Positions 53,959-61,939 of a stretch of DNA of 64,000 nucleotides are shown here, in pieces. The first letter of the stretch is position 1; each line of letters opens with the position of its first letter. The stretch lies in contig CAWDSH010000001.1 of assembly GCA_963804865.1 (NCBI GenBank), positions 558,001 through 622,000 on the forward strand, written 5' to 3'. Source of the DNA: CAVVEQ01 sp963804865. GTDB taxonomy: Bacteria > Chloroflexota > Anaerolineae > Anaerolineales > Anaerolineaceae. The notes beneath the pieces are model-generated. The model did not search any database and was not told where the DNA came from. It was given only the letters and a program-made list of their open reading frames with translations. Both the position numbers and the translations under genes were made by a program.

Positions 53959-55358
53959 CTATTCAAATGACGCAAATGGGCGGGAAGAATGCCCTCCATG
54001 GCGCGGTATTTCGCCACTGTTCGCCTAGCCACATTGTAACCTTGCTTGGCTAAAATCTCCACCAGGTCAGAATCGCTGAGTGGTTTCTTCTCTTCTAGAA
54101 TGATGTCCTTAATAACCGTACGGACGTTTAGACTGCGATCAAAGAATGAAGATAAAGGAATAATTTTCCGATTCGGTAATTGAACGGATTTATTCGCCAC
54201 TGCCCGGGAGATGGTCGACTCATGCACGTCCAATTCCTTGGAAAGCTGAACCCTCGTCACAGGTATTAATTGTTTTTCCCCAAAAAGGATGTAATTCTTT
54301 TGCATGGTTACAACGCGCTGCATCAAACGCAGCATGGTATGGTTTCGTTGCTGAAGGCATTTCACGAATAGAGAAGCTCTTTCGAGATCAGATTTCATCT
54401 CGAATTTAGTCTCATCGATTGTCTGTGATATGGCAGCTTTAAAGAGAGGATTGACACGAAGAGTGCCTCTCATGGGAAGGATGATTTCCACCACCAACCT
54501 TTCCCCTGGTTCTTCATTCATATGGTTTATGATGATATCCGGCTGATGATAGACCTGTTCATCGGATAATCCAGGCTGGCGTACATTGCCCCAATGTGTC
54601 CGCGCAGGGAAGGGATTTAGATTTTCGCTGATGAATTCCGCCACTCTTTGTATTTGCCGTTGGGTGGTACTAAATTGCTTGGCTAAATCTGCAAAATGAT
54701 GATGGGTGAGAAGATCGAATCCATCCTGAACAATTGGTCGGGCTAGTTCTGGTATTGAATTGTTTTCTGCCAGTGTCTCTAATTGAACCAGTAATGCTTC
54801 TCGAGGTGTTTCACTGCCCACACCGATAGGTTCTGCCCGTTGGATGATCTGCTGCACTTGCTGGACTCGTAAAACTGTCACATGCAAATACGAGGCAATA
54901 TCCATAAGGGTGGTGGTCAACAACCCATCCTCATCAAGATGGGTCAACATATAAGCAGCGATAGCCCTGTCTTCAGCGTTCAATTCTGGTGCGATCTGCC
55001 GAAGTACAAATGTGGGCAGATCTTCTGCAGAAGGTGATATGGGTTCATCAGGATAATCCTCAGAAGGAATTTCACTTTGAGAATAGAAATCCTCCCTGGT
55101 TGAGATGAAAACTACGGGTTCCTCAGTACTTTGGTTGGTTGGCTGGCTGCAAATTGGACAAACACCTTTATTGGGCAGCGGTCGATGACAATTGGGGCAT
55201 CGTCGTTCATCCAGCATTTCGAGCGCTGGGTTGGTCGATAATTCAGTTTCGATTTGATCCGCAAGCTCATCGATCGGTAGACTTAATAAAGTCATAGTTT
55301 GCGCCAGATGAGCTGTTGTAACCGGTCTTAAAGAGGTATATTGGGCTTGTTGTAACAT
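53955..55358 (-). CDS. rpoN: RNA polymerase sigma-54 factor with inserted zinc ribbon
   Basis: 467 residues from the ATG at 55358, preceded by GGAG and placing region I at the very N terminus; the longer frame to 55424 lies within the promoter. Region I is Gln/Leu-rich (SLRPVTTAHLAQTMTLLSLP). The core-binding domain follows, then the HTH and the RpoN box ARRTVAKYRA at 444-453, last residue Ala rather than Glu. Unusual: residues 54-70 form C-x2-C-x9-C-x2-C (CPNCHRPLPNKGVCPIC), a zinc ribbon between region I and the core domain where region II is normally acidic. First gene of the operon with kinase and activator. Confidence 0.95.
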   Translation of the reverse strand: MLQQAQYTSLRPVTTAHLAQTMTLLSLPIDELADQIETELSTNPALEMLDERRCPNCHRPLPNKGVCPICSQPTNQSTEEPVVFISTREDFYSQSEIPSEDYPDEPISPSAEDLPTFVLRQIAPELNAEDRAIAAYMLTHLDEDGLLTTTLMDIASYLHVTVLRVQQVQQIIQRAEPIGVGSETPREALLVQLETLAENNSIPELARPIVQDGFDLLTHHHFADLAKQFSTTQRQIQRVAEFISENLNPFPARTHWGNVRQPGLSDEQVYHQPDIIINHMNEEPGERLVVEIILPMRGTLRVNPLFKAAISQTIDETKFEMKSDLERASLFVKCLQQRNHTMLRLMQRVVTMQKNYILFGEKQLIPVTRVQLSKELDVHESTISRAVANKSVQLPNRKIIPLSSFFDRSLNVRTVIKDIILEEKKPLSDSDLVEILAKQGYNVARRTVAKYRAMEGILPAHLRHLNR

Positions 55359-55391
55359 TTTTTTCGCCTTCTCCTGATAAGTATATCTTGA

Positions 55392-55418
55392 TATTGAATA
55401 GATGCAAGTTTCATGCCA
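55392..55418 (-). promoter_or_regulatory. Sigma-54 promoter of the rpoN-kinase-activator operon
   Basis: Minus strand TGGCATGAAACTTGCAT (55418-55402): GG at 55417-55416, ten bases, GC at 55405-55404, matching the -24/-12 consensus closely. Start near 55392, 34 bases before the rpoN ATG. Implies positive autoregulation of rpoN. Confidence 0.82.
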
Positions 55419-55463
55419 TTGCAATTTTCATACCAATGGTAGAATCATGGGGATTTCCAAACA

Positions 55464-56804
55464 ATGAATGAATTGAACGTTATTGGCGGTGGACTGGCTG
55501 GATGTGAAGCTGCCTGGCAGGCTGCTCAACTTGGTGTGAAGGTCAATCTTTACGAGATGAGACCAGAACAGACTACCCCAGCCCATGTTACTGGAGACCT
55601 GGCGGAATTGGTTTGCTCGAATTCGCTGGGTTCTACGCTTCCCACCAGGCCCAGCGGGCTGCTTCAACAAGAACTTTTGGAACTTGGGTCATTATTGATC
55701 CAATGCGCTCATCTAACCTCCCTTCCCGCAGGTGGTGCACTGGCTGTCGATCGGCAGGCATTTTCCAGGCAAGTTACCGAGCATATCCTCTCGCATCCGA
55801 ATATCACTGTTCACTGCCAAAATATCGATATAATTCCAAAAACGCCAACAATATTCGCAACAGGTCCGCTGACTTCGTTGAAATTAAGTGATGCACTTCG
55901 TAAATACCTCGGCAGTGACCATTTGTATTTCTTTGATGCGATTGCACCGATTGTGGAACTGGAAAGTATCGATCAATCCATTGCTTTCAGGGCATCCCGG
56001 TTCGATCGAGGATCAGAGGAAATGGGCGATTATCTAAACTGCCCACTTGACGAATATCAATATCATCAATTTGTAGATGCTCTGATCCACGCCAAAAGGG
56101 CTGAATTGGCTGCATTTGAGACTGAAATTCATGAAAGTATCAACCCCAAAGACAAATACTTCGAAGGTTGTCTGCCCATCGAAGTGATGGCTTCGCGGGG
56201 TGTGGAAGCATTGACTTTTGGCCCAATGAGACCGATTGGTTTGCGCGACCCACGCACAGCACAACGCCCATATGCTGTCCTTCAGCTTCGGCAGGATAAT
56301 TTGGCAGGAACGCTTTACAATATGGTCGGTTTTCAAACCAACCTGACTTACCCTGAACAATCTCGGGTTTTCCGTATGATTCCAGGTTTGGCCGATGCTC
56401 GATTCATCCGGTATGGACAATTGCATCGCAACACATTTATTGCATCCCCGGCATTACTCCATGCAACCCTGCAATATCGAAAACGATCGGACATCTTCTT
56501 CGCCGGACAACTGTCAGGGGTTGAAGGATATATCGGCAGCATTGCTACGGGTTTGGTTGCGGGAATCAACGCTGCCCGCAATATGCAAAAGCAAGCTCCT
56601 CACATATTTCCAAGGGAAACGATGATCGGGGGTTTGATTCATTACATATCAAATTCGGATGTCAAAACATTCCAACCGATGAAAGCCAATTTTGGACTGC
56701 TCCCTCCCCTTTCCAAAAGAGTCAAAAGCAAAAAGGAAAGAAACATAGCTTATTCCGTTCGTTCTTTGGAAGTTTTGCGGTCGTTTATTGCGTCCCTAAA
56801 ATGA
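55464..56804 (+). CDS. trmFO: Methylenetetrahydrofolate-tRNA-(uracil-5-)-methyltransferase
   Basis: FAD- and folate-dependent enzyme that makes T54 in tRNA. 446 residues. N-terminal FAD motif VIGGGLAGCEAAWQAA, YEMRP, VCSNSLGS, GALAVDR, the YFEGCLPIEVMASRG segment and a C-terminal FAGQLSGVEGYIGSIATGLVAGINAA, all diagnostic of TrmFO (not GidA). Divergent from rpoN. A candidate -10 TAGAAT (55440-55445) would give only about 12 bases of leader and no Shine-Dalgarno is seen. Overlaps the next gene by four bases. Confidence 0.97.
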   Translation: MNELNVIGGGLAGCEAAWQAAQLGVKVNLYEMRPEQTTPAHVTGDLAELVCSNSLGSTLPTRPSGLLQQELLELGSLLIQCAHLTSLPAGGALAVDRQAFSRQVTEHILSHPNITVHCQNIDIIPKTPTIFATGPLTSLKLSDALRKYLGSDHLYFFDAIAPIVELESIDQSIAFRASRFDRGSEEMGDYLNCPLDEYQYHQFVDALIHAKRAELAAFETEIHESINPKDKYFEGCLPIEVMASRGVEALTFGPMRPIGLRDPRTAQRPYAVLQLRQDNLAGTLYNMVGFQTNLTYPEQSRVFRMIPGLADARFIRYGQLHRNTFIASPALLHATLQYRKRSDIFFAGQLSGVEGYIGSIATGLVAGINAARNMQKQAPHIFPRETMIGGLIHYISNSDVKTFQPMKANFGLLPPLSKRVKSKKERNIAYSVRSLEVLRSFIASLK

Positions 56805-57685
56805 CAAATAGAACAAAGACTTGGTTGGGATTGTTCGGATTTATTATTCTAATTTCAGCTACTGTATTCTTATCAAAACAGAATACCTCAAGTTTTAGTG
56901 GCGATCGCGCGCTTGAACATGTCTTAAACCAGGTCGCGCTGGGTCCCAGGATACCAGGTAGCCAGGCTCACTCAGAAGTGATCACCTACATTTCAAATGA
57001 ACTCAAGGATTGCGAATGGGAGGTGGAAATTCAAGAATCCACTTTTGCCAATCATGAAATAATGAACATCATTGCGAGGCGCGGAAGTAGTGGTAAGCCA
57101 CTTATCTTGGGTGCCCATTACGATAGCCGCTTGATGGCAGATAAAGATTCAGACCTCTCTAAGAGGAACCATCCTGTTCCTGGAGCTAATGATGGCGCAT
57201 CCGGAGTCGCCATCCTTCTCGAACTTGGCTGTGCGTTGCCAGATGAAATTGCATCCAATCTTTGGCTGGTTTTTTTTGACTTAGAGGATCAAGGAAAGAT
57301 AGAGAACTGGGATTGGATCTTGGGATCGCGGGCTTTTGTCAATGAATTGATTGTTCAACCGGAAGCTGTGGTGATCGTTGATATGGTAGGAGATACTGAT
57401 TTGAATATCTTCATGGAATCAAATTCAGATTCTGAAATTAACTCGCAGATTTGGTTGACTGCAAAAAACCTCGATTATGAGGAATTTTTCATTTCTGATG
57501 GAACAGTGAGTATCCTGGACGATCACACGCCATTTTTAGAAAAAGGCATTCGGGCAGTCGATATAATCGATATTAAGTATCCTTACTGGCACACAACGGA
57601 AGATACTGCTGATAAAGTATCAGCGCAGAGCCTGGAAATCGTTGGGAGAACACTTGAGGAGTGGCTTACGAACTTCAAGCCATAA
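56801..57685 (+). CDS. M28-family zinc peptidase, glutaminyl-cyclase-like, membrane anchored
   Basis: 294 residues. N-terminal hydrophobic segment (about residues 8-25) is a signal anchor, so the enzyme acts outside the membrane. GAHYDSR, PGANDGASG (zinc Asp), FFDLEDQG, VDMVGD, DDHTPFL and YPYWHTTEDTADK (zinc His) follow the order of M28 proteins of the glutaminyl-peptide cyclotransferase type. QCs and aminopeptidases of this family are hard to separate; the YPYWHT segment favours the QC side. Start codon overlaps trmFO, so the two are coupled. Confidence 0.87.
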   Translation: MTNRTKTWLGLFGFIILISATVFLSKQNTSSFSGDRALEHVLNQVALGPRIPGSQAHSEVITYISNELKDCEWEVEIQESTFANHEIMNIIARRGSSGKPLILGAHYDSRLMADKDSDLSKRNHPVPGANDGASGVAILLELGCALPDEIASNLWLVFFDLEDQGKIENWDWILGSRAFVNELIVQPEAVVIVDMVGDTDLNIFMESNSDSEINSQIWLTAKNLDYEEFFISDGTVSILDDHTPFLEKGIRAVDIIDIKYPYWHTTEDTADKVSAQSLEIVGRTLEEWLTNFKP

Positions 57686-57759
57686 CTAAACGTAATGGTT
57701 GGCAAAACTTCAGTCTTCGTTTACACTAACTCAGACATTCATTACTGGAGGGTTTCTTC

Positions 57760-58929
57760 TTGGAAATTAAACCAGCTGAGCGAATAGCATCATTCAAGCC
57801 ATATTTTTTTGCCCAACTCAATCAAAAATTATCCACCTTGAAAAACCAGGGCGTGGATATCATTCGCATCGATATGGGTTCTCCGGATCTACCCCCTATT
57901 CCCCCCATCATCGATTCCCTCATCGAATCAGCAAAAAGATCTGATACTCATGGGTACACTCCCAATGGTGGAACACCGCCTTTCAAAAAAGCAATAGCTG
58001 ATTATTATCAGCGTAGATTTGCTATCGAACTGGATCCAATACAAGAAACACTTGCTCTCATCGGCTCAAAAGAAGGACTTTTCAATTTGAGTCAAGTTCT
58101 CGTCAATCCTGGAGACTATGTCATCATCCCTGATCCGGGGTATCCCGTTTATAAATCCAGCGGTATTATCGCCGGTGCAAAGATCTATGGAATGCCACTG
58201 CTCGAAAAGAATAAATTCTTGCCTGATCTTAAAAGCATACCAGAGGAAGTGGCTTCAAAAACAAAAATCCTCTGGCTGAATTATCCCAATAATCCCACCG
58301 GAGCCGTTGCCTCGCTTGAATTTTTCAAGGAGACGGTCGAATTCGCCCGGAACTTCCACATTGTTGTTGCCCATGACGCCCCTTATGCGGATATCTGCTT
58401 TGACGGATATGTTGCTCCAAGTATCCTGCAAATACCCAATGCAAAAGAATGCTGCATTGAATTCAATTCACTGTCTAAAACTTATAATATGGCAGGTTGG
58501 CGATTAGGAATGGCCGTCGGTAATAAGGATGTGATCAGGTATTTGCATACCTATAAGAGTCAGATGGATTCCTCTCACTTTGCCCCGATCCTGGAGGCAG
58601 GTATCAACGCGTTATCTGGAGATCAGGAATGGATCTCCGATAGAAATATGATCTATCAAACTCGGCGGGATATAGTTATTAAGGGTCTTAAGAAAGCAGG
58701 ATTCTCTGCCGAGACACCGCCCGCTGCCATTTATGTTTGGGCAAGATTACCACAAGGTAATCATGATAGTATGTCCTTCTGTGCAAAATTGTTGGAAGAA
58801 ACTGGCGTCAGCACTACGCCCGGGATAGTCTATGGAAGTCACGGAGAAGGGTACATACGCATCTCTTTAGGCACTGCCACCAAGCGGATTGAGGAAGCAA
58901 TGCAACGGATCATTTCCTGGGTCCAATAG
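57760..58929 (+). CDS. Class I/II aminotransferase (LL-diaminopimelate/alanine aminotransferase-like)
   Basis: 389 residues, PLP fold type I. IDMGSPDLPP and GYTPNGGTPPFKKAIADYY open the domain; NYPNNPTGA holds the substrate-carboxylate Asn; HDAPYADICFDG and SLSKTYNMAGWRLG with the Schiff-base Lys complete the site. Closest to the DapL2/AlaC group; the exact substrate pair is not deducible. Start is TTG at 57760, preceded by GGAGGG; no upstream ATG fits. It ends 23 bases before hflX. Confidence 0.9.
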   Translation: MEIKPAERIASFKPYFFAQLNQKLSTLKNQGVDIIRIDMGSPDLPPIPPIIDSLIESAKRSDTHGYTPNGGTPPFKKAIADYYQRRFAIELDPIQETLALIGSKEGLFNLSQVLVNPGDYVIIPDPGYPVYKSSGIIAGAKIYGMPLLEKNKFLPDLKSIPEEVASKTKILWLNYPNNPTGAVASLEFFKETVEFARNFHIVVAHDAPYADICFDGYVAPSILQIPNAKECCIEFNSLSKTYNMAGWRLGMAVGNKDVIRYLHTYKSQMDSSHFAPILEAGINALSGDQEWISDRNMIYQTRRDIVIKGLKKAGFSAETPPAAIYVWARLPQGNHDSMSFCAKLLEETGVSTTPGIVYGSHGEGYIRISLGTATKRIEEAMQRIISWVQ

Positions 58930-58952
58930 TCATTATTAGAATAGATACTATT

Positions 58953-60299
58953 TTGAAAAAAAGAAAAACAATCCCCACCGCTCCTCCCAAAGAAAAGGCA
59001 TTTATGGTTGGCGTTGATATTCGTGGGCAACCATCCTTGCTCTCCATATCAGATTCCCTGGCTGAGTTGGAGCTTCTTGCAGACACCGCTGGGTTGGAAA
59101 TCATCGGCGAGAGTACCCAACATATCAATCAACCCAATCCCGCAACATTGATCGGTTCGGGTAAAGTCGAAGAGATCAAAATGCTTGTTGAGGACATGTT
59201 GGCAGATGTGGTCCTCTTTGATATTGAACTTTCACCAAGGCATCAGCGTGAGCTTGAGGAGAATTTTGGACTTTTGGTGAAAGTCATTGATCGGACTGCC
59301 CTAATTCTCGATATTTTTGCCCAGCATGCTCATACTCGGGAAGGAATTCTCCAAGTAGAGCTTGCACAGCTTGAATACCGTCTTCCACGTCTCACCCGCG
59401 CATGGACTCATCTTGCCAGACAGGCTGGAGGTGCATCCGGACGCACTGGAAGCGTAGGAGGAGTTGGTTTGCGTGGTCCAGGTGAGACTCAGCTCGAGGT
59501 AGATAAGCGCGAGATCCGTCGAAAGATTTCCACCCTCAAAGAGGAGCTCGAAAAAGTTCGCGCTCACCGGATGCGTTATCGGGCTCAGAGGAAACGCTCC
59601 CGAATTCCAACAGTAGCTATTGTTGGCTATACGAATGCAGGAAAGTCAACCTTGTTGAATGCGTTAGCAAAATCGGACATCTTCGTCGCTGATCAATTAT
59701 TTGCCACCCTGGATCCAACCACCCGACGGGTGCAATTACCCGGCAAGAACAATGCTCTTTTTTCTGATACGGTGGGTTTCATCCAAAAACTCCCCACACA
59801 GCTTGTTGCTGCCTTTCGTGCCACACTAGAGGAAATCTCAGATGCAGATCTTTTGATCCATGTGGTGGATGTTACCCATCCTAATGCACTGGCACAATGC
59901 AAGGCAGTTCAATCGACATTGACTGAAATCAATGCTGATAAACTACCAATCATTACAGTCCTTAACAAGATAGACCTTTTGCCGGATCCGGCCAGCGCAT
60001 TAAAGAAAAGCTCTGAATTCACCAATGCATATGCGATTTCCGCGCGTACTGGAGCTGGTATTCACGAAATGCTTGGCGCAATTGAGAATGAACTCTTCGA
60101 GCACTTTATTCCTCTTACGGTAAGATTACCTTATAAACAAGGTCAATTAATTTCTCTCTTCCACAGCCTGGGGCAGGTTCAAAAAGCGGATACTTATCGA
60201 GGTGGTGTGATCCTCAAAGGCGCGATACCTGGCAGGCTGGTCGGGCAGTTTCATGATTTTATAGATCGACCAAACAAATCAAACAAGGAAAAGAAATAA
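58953..60299 (+). CDS. hflX: GTPase HflX
   Basis: Ribosome-binding GTPase that splits stalled 70S ribosomes. 448 residues. N-terminal domain with GSGKVEEIKML, the glycine-rich ARQAGGASGRTGSVGGVGLRGPGETQLEVDKREI, then G1 GYTNAGKST, G3 DTVGFIQKLP and G4 NKID. The start is TTG at 58953 with no Shine-Dalgarno; an ATG at residue 18 of the frame is a weaker alternative, as the family has a short N-terminal extension. A bidirectional terminator follows. Confidence 0.94.
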   Translation: MKKRKTIPTAPPKEKAFMVGVDIRGQPSLLSISDSLAELELLADTAGLEIIGESTQHINQPNPATLIGSGKVEEIKMLVEDMLADVVLFDIELSPRHQRELEENFGLLVKVIDRTALILDIFAQHAHTREGILQVELAQLEYRLPRLTRAWTHLARQAGGASGRTGSVGGVGLRGPGETQLEVDKREIRRKISTLKEELEKVRAHRMRYRAQRKRSRIPTVAIVGYTNAGKSTLLNALAKSDIFVADQLFATLDPTTRRVQLPGKNNALFSDTVGFIQKLPTQLVAAFRATLEEISDADLLIHVVDVTHPNALAQCKAVQSTLTEINADKLPIITVLNKIDLLPDPASALKKSSEFTNAYAISARTGAGIHEMLGAIENELFEHFIPLTVRLPYKQGQLISLFHSLGQVQKADTYRGGVILKGAIPGRLVGQFHDFIDRPNKSNKEKK

Positions 60300-60300
60300 A

Positions 60301-60335
60301 AAAAATCGAGCGGGGGACCGCTCGATTTTTTTTAT
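60301..60335. terminator. Bidirectional terminator between hflX and rpmF
   Basis: Perfect 13-bp stem AAAAATCGAGCGG/CCGCTCGATTTTT with GGGA loop, A/T run on both sides. Confidence 0.95.
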
Positions 60336-60344
60336 CGATTGTTA

Positions 60345-60542
60345 TTATGATTTCTTCTTTTCTTTCTCGACGGCAATGACTTCACGCCCCTGATAATGAC
60401 CGCAGTTGGGACAAACTGTATGAGGCAATCGCATTTCACCGCAATTGCTGCATTGGACATATCCGGTCACCTGGAGTGCATCCTGTGATCTGCGGCGGTC
60501 TCTGCGACCTTTGGATAATTTCCTTTTTGGCAGTGGTCCCAT
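60345..60542 (-). CDS. rpmF: 50S ribosomal protein L32, zinc-binding form
   Basis: 65 residues. MGPLPKRKLSKGRRDRRRSQ is the standard L32 N terminus; QCSNCGEMRLPHTVCPNCGHYQG carries two CxxC zinc pairs. The Lys-rich C-terminal tail is normal. A strong promoter lies 46-80 bases upstream. Confidence 0.97.
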   Translation of the reverse strand: MGPLPKRKLSKGRRDRRRSQDALQVTGYVQCSNCGEMRLPHTVCPNCGHYQGREVIAVEKEKKKS

Positions 60543-60594
60543 AATAATTGCTCCTATCGTATTAATAACAAATCAGTGCTTTCAAAGCCGGCAA

Positions 60595-60623
60595 ATTATA
60601 AAGCTGAGGTACTTTTCAGTCAA
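60595..60623 (-). promoter_or_regulatory. Promoter of rpmF
   Basis: Minus strand TTGACT (60623-60618), 17 bases, TATAAT (60600-60595), close to consensus; leader about 45 bases with AGGAG before the ATG. Confidence 0.8.
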
Positions 60624-60685
60624 GGCTGAAACCCTCCGAAATACAAGTTGTTTCCCGGCGGCATTATTTGTTGTAAAATGAAATC

Positions 60686-61405
60686 ATGGAAATACAGATT
60701 GCAGCGGCAAAAACAAATCGTTATGCGACATCTGAAAGCGGCGATACTCTTGAAGTTGTCGAGCGTCCCAATGGCGGGCTTTCTGTCGTTTTAGCCGACG
60801 GTCAAACATCCGGTCGAGGTGCAAAAAATATTTCGGCGATGGTAGTCCGGAAAGTAATCAGTCTTCTTGCAGAGGGAGTACGGGATGGCGCTGCGGCAAG
60901 GGCTGCATCGGATTATTTATATACTGAGAGGAATGGTAAAGTGTGTGCCAGCCTCAATATCCTATCCGTTGATCTACAGACTCTCACGATTGTAATCGCC
61001 CGTAATAATCCCACACCGCTTTTCATCGCTCGTAATGAAAAGATTGAATGCATCGAAAGTCCAAGCTCTCCGATTGGCACCAGTCGAAATATTCGCCCGG
61101 TAATCACCGAGACCGCACTAGAGATAGGCACGACAATCGTGATGTATACAGATGGCATTGCATATGCAGGTGATCGTATTGGCGATCATCTCGATATTTG
61201 TACACTTCTAAATGCATCATTGGAAGAACAGGAGCCTAAGGCACATGTGATTGCTGATATGTTGCTTAATCAAGCGCTTAGGCTGGATCAAAATCGCCCC
61301 AATGATGATATGAGCGTTGTCGTTTTACGCGTTGTTCATGGAGGTGATGATCAGATCCGCCGCTTGACCGTTGATCTTCCAGTGCCTACCATCCTCGCTC
61401 CATAA
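60686..61405 (+). CDS. PP2C/SpoIIE-type serine/threonine phosphatase domain protein
   Basis: 239 residues, a single PPM phosphatase domain with no sensor region. VVLADGQTSGRGAKNISAMVV and MYTDGIAYAG provide metal-binding Asp residues, ARNNPTPLFIAR and NRPNDDMSVVVLR the last motif. Cytoplasmic. SpoIIE-type enzymes dephosphorylate anti-sigma-factor antagonists; no such partner is near. TAAAAT at 60674-60679 would start transcription at or next to the ATG, so the mRNA may be leaderless. Confidence 0.85.
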   Translation: MEIQIAAAKTNRYATSESGDTLEVVERPNGGLSVVLADGQTSGRGAKNISAMVVRKVISLLAEGVRDGAAARAASDYLYTERNGKVCASLNILSVDLQTLTIVIARNNPTPLFIARNEKIECIESPSSPIGTSRNIRPVITETALEIGTTIVMYTDGIAYAGDRIGDHLDICTLLNASLEEQEPKAHVIADMLLNQALRLDQNRPNDDMSVVVLRVVHGGDDQIRRLTVDLPVPTILAP

Positions 61406-61447
61406 CCCAGGCACTACTTATTGTTGGTCTCTGACGATAAATGCCCG

Positions 61448-61831
61448 ATGGGCTCAAAACCAAGAATTAAGGTTGGCATCGTTGGACCCTGCGGTTCCGG
61501 GAAATCTACCCTGATTCAACTGCTAAATGAACATAAAATATGGGCAGAATTCCATCATATTGCCCAGGAACACTCATATGTCAAAGACATGTGGCGAAGA
61601 ATTGTAAGTCCCGATTTTCTCATCTACCTGGATGCCTCCTACGAAACTGCAACACTCCGCAGAAAATTAAATTGGACGCGTGAAGAATACCAGGAACAAT
61701 GCCGGCGACTGGCGCATGCCAGGGAACACGCCGATCTCTGCATCACAACAGATAATTTTACTGAGTTGGAAGTCTTCAGTAGAGTTGAAATATTTTTAAG
61801 GAAGGAAAAGGTTTTTCCATCAACTGATTAA
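61448..61831 (+). CDS. Small P-loop nucleotide-binding protein (kinase-like)
   Basis: 127 residues from ATG 61448; a TTG at 61421 would add nine residues; neither has a good Shine-Dalgarno. IKVGIVGPCGSGKSTLIQLL is a P-loop near the N terminus; PDFLIYLDASYETATLRR resembles the Asp-containing strand and lid arginines of small nucleoside or nucleotide kinases. Short for a kinase (usually 170-200), so it could be a minimal NTPase. It follows the phosphatase gene by 42 bases and may form a kinase/phosphatase pair with it; speculative. Confidence 0.72.
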   Translation: MGSKPRIKVGIVGPCGSGKSTLIQLLNEHKIWAEFHHIAQEHSYVKDMWRRIVSPDFLIYLDASYETATLRRKLNWTREEYQEQCRRLAHAREHADLCITTDNFTELEVFSRVEIFLRKEKVFPSTD

Positions 61832-61877
61832 TTCACTCCTGAGTAATATCCCCCTGTTCACCTTAATTTAAAAAGAG

Positions 61878-61883
61878 TATAAT
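61878..61883 (+). promoter_or_regulatory. -10 element of secDF
   Basis: TATAAT 57 bases before the secD ATG; the -35 at proper spacing (TGTTCA) is weak. Confidence 0.45.
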
Positions 61884-61939
61884 CCGGTCCATATTCCAGC
61901 CTTTGGCTGGTATTTGCTTGAATTGGAGGCATTATCTTT

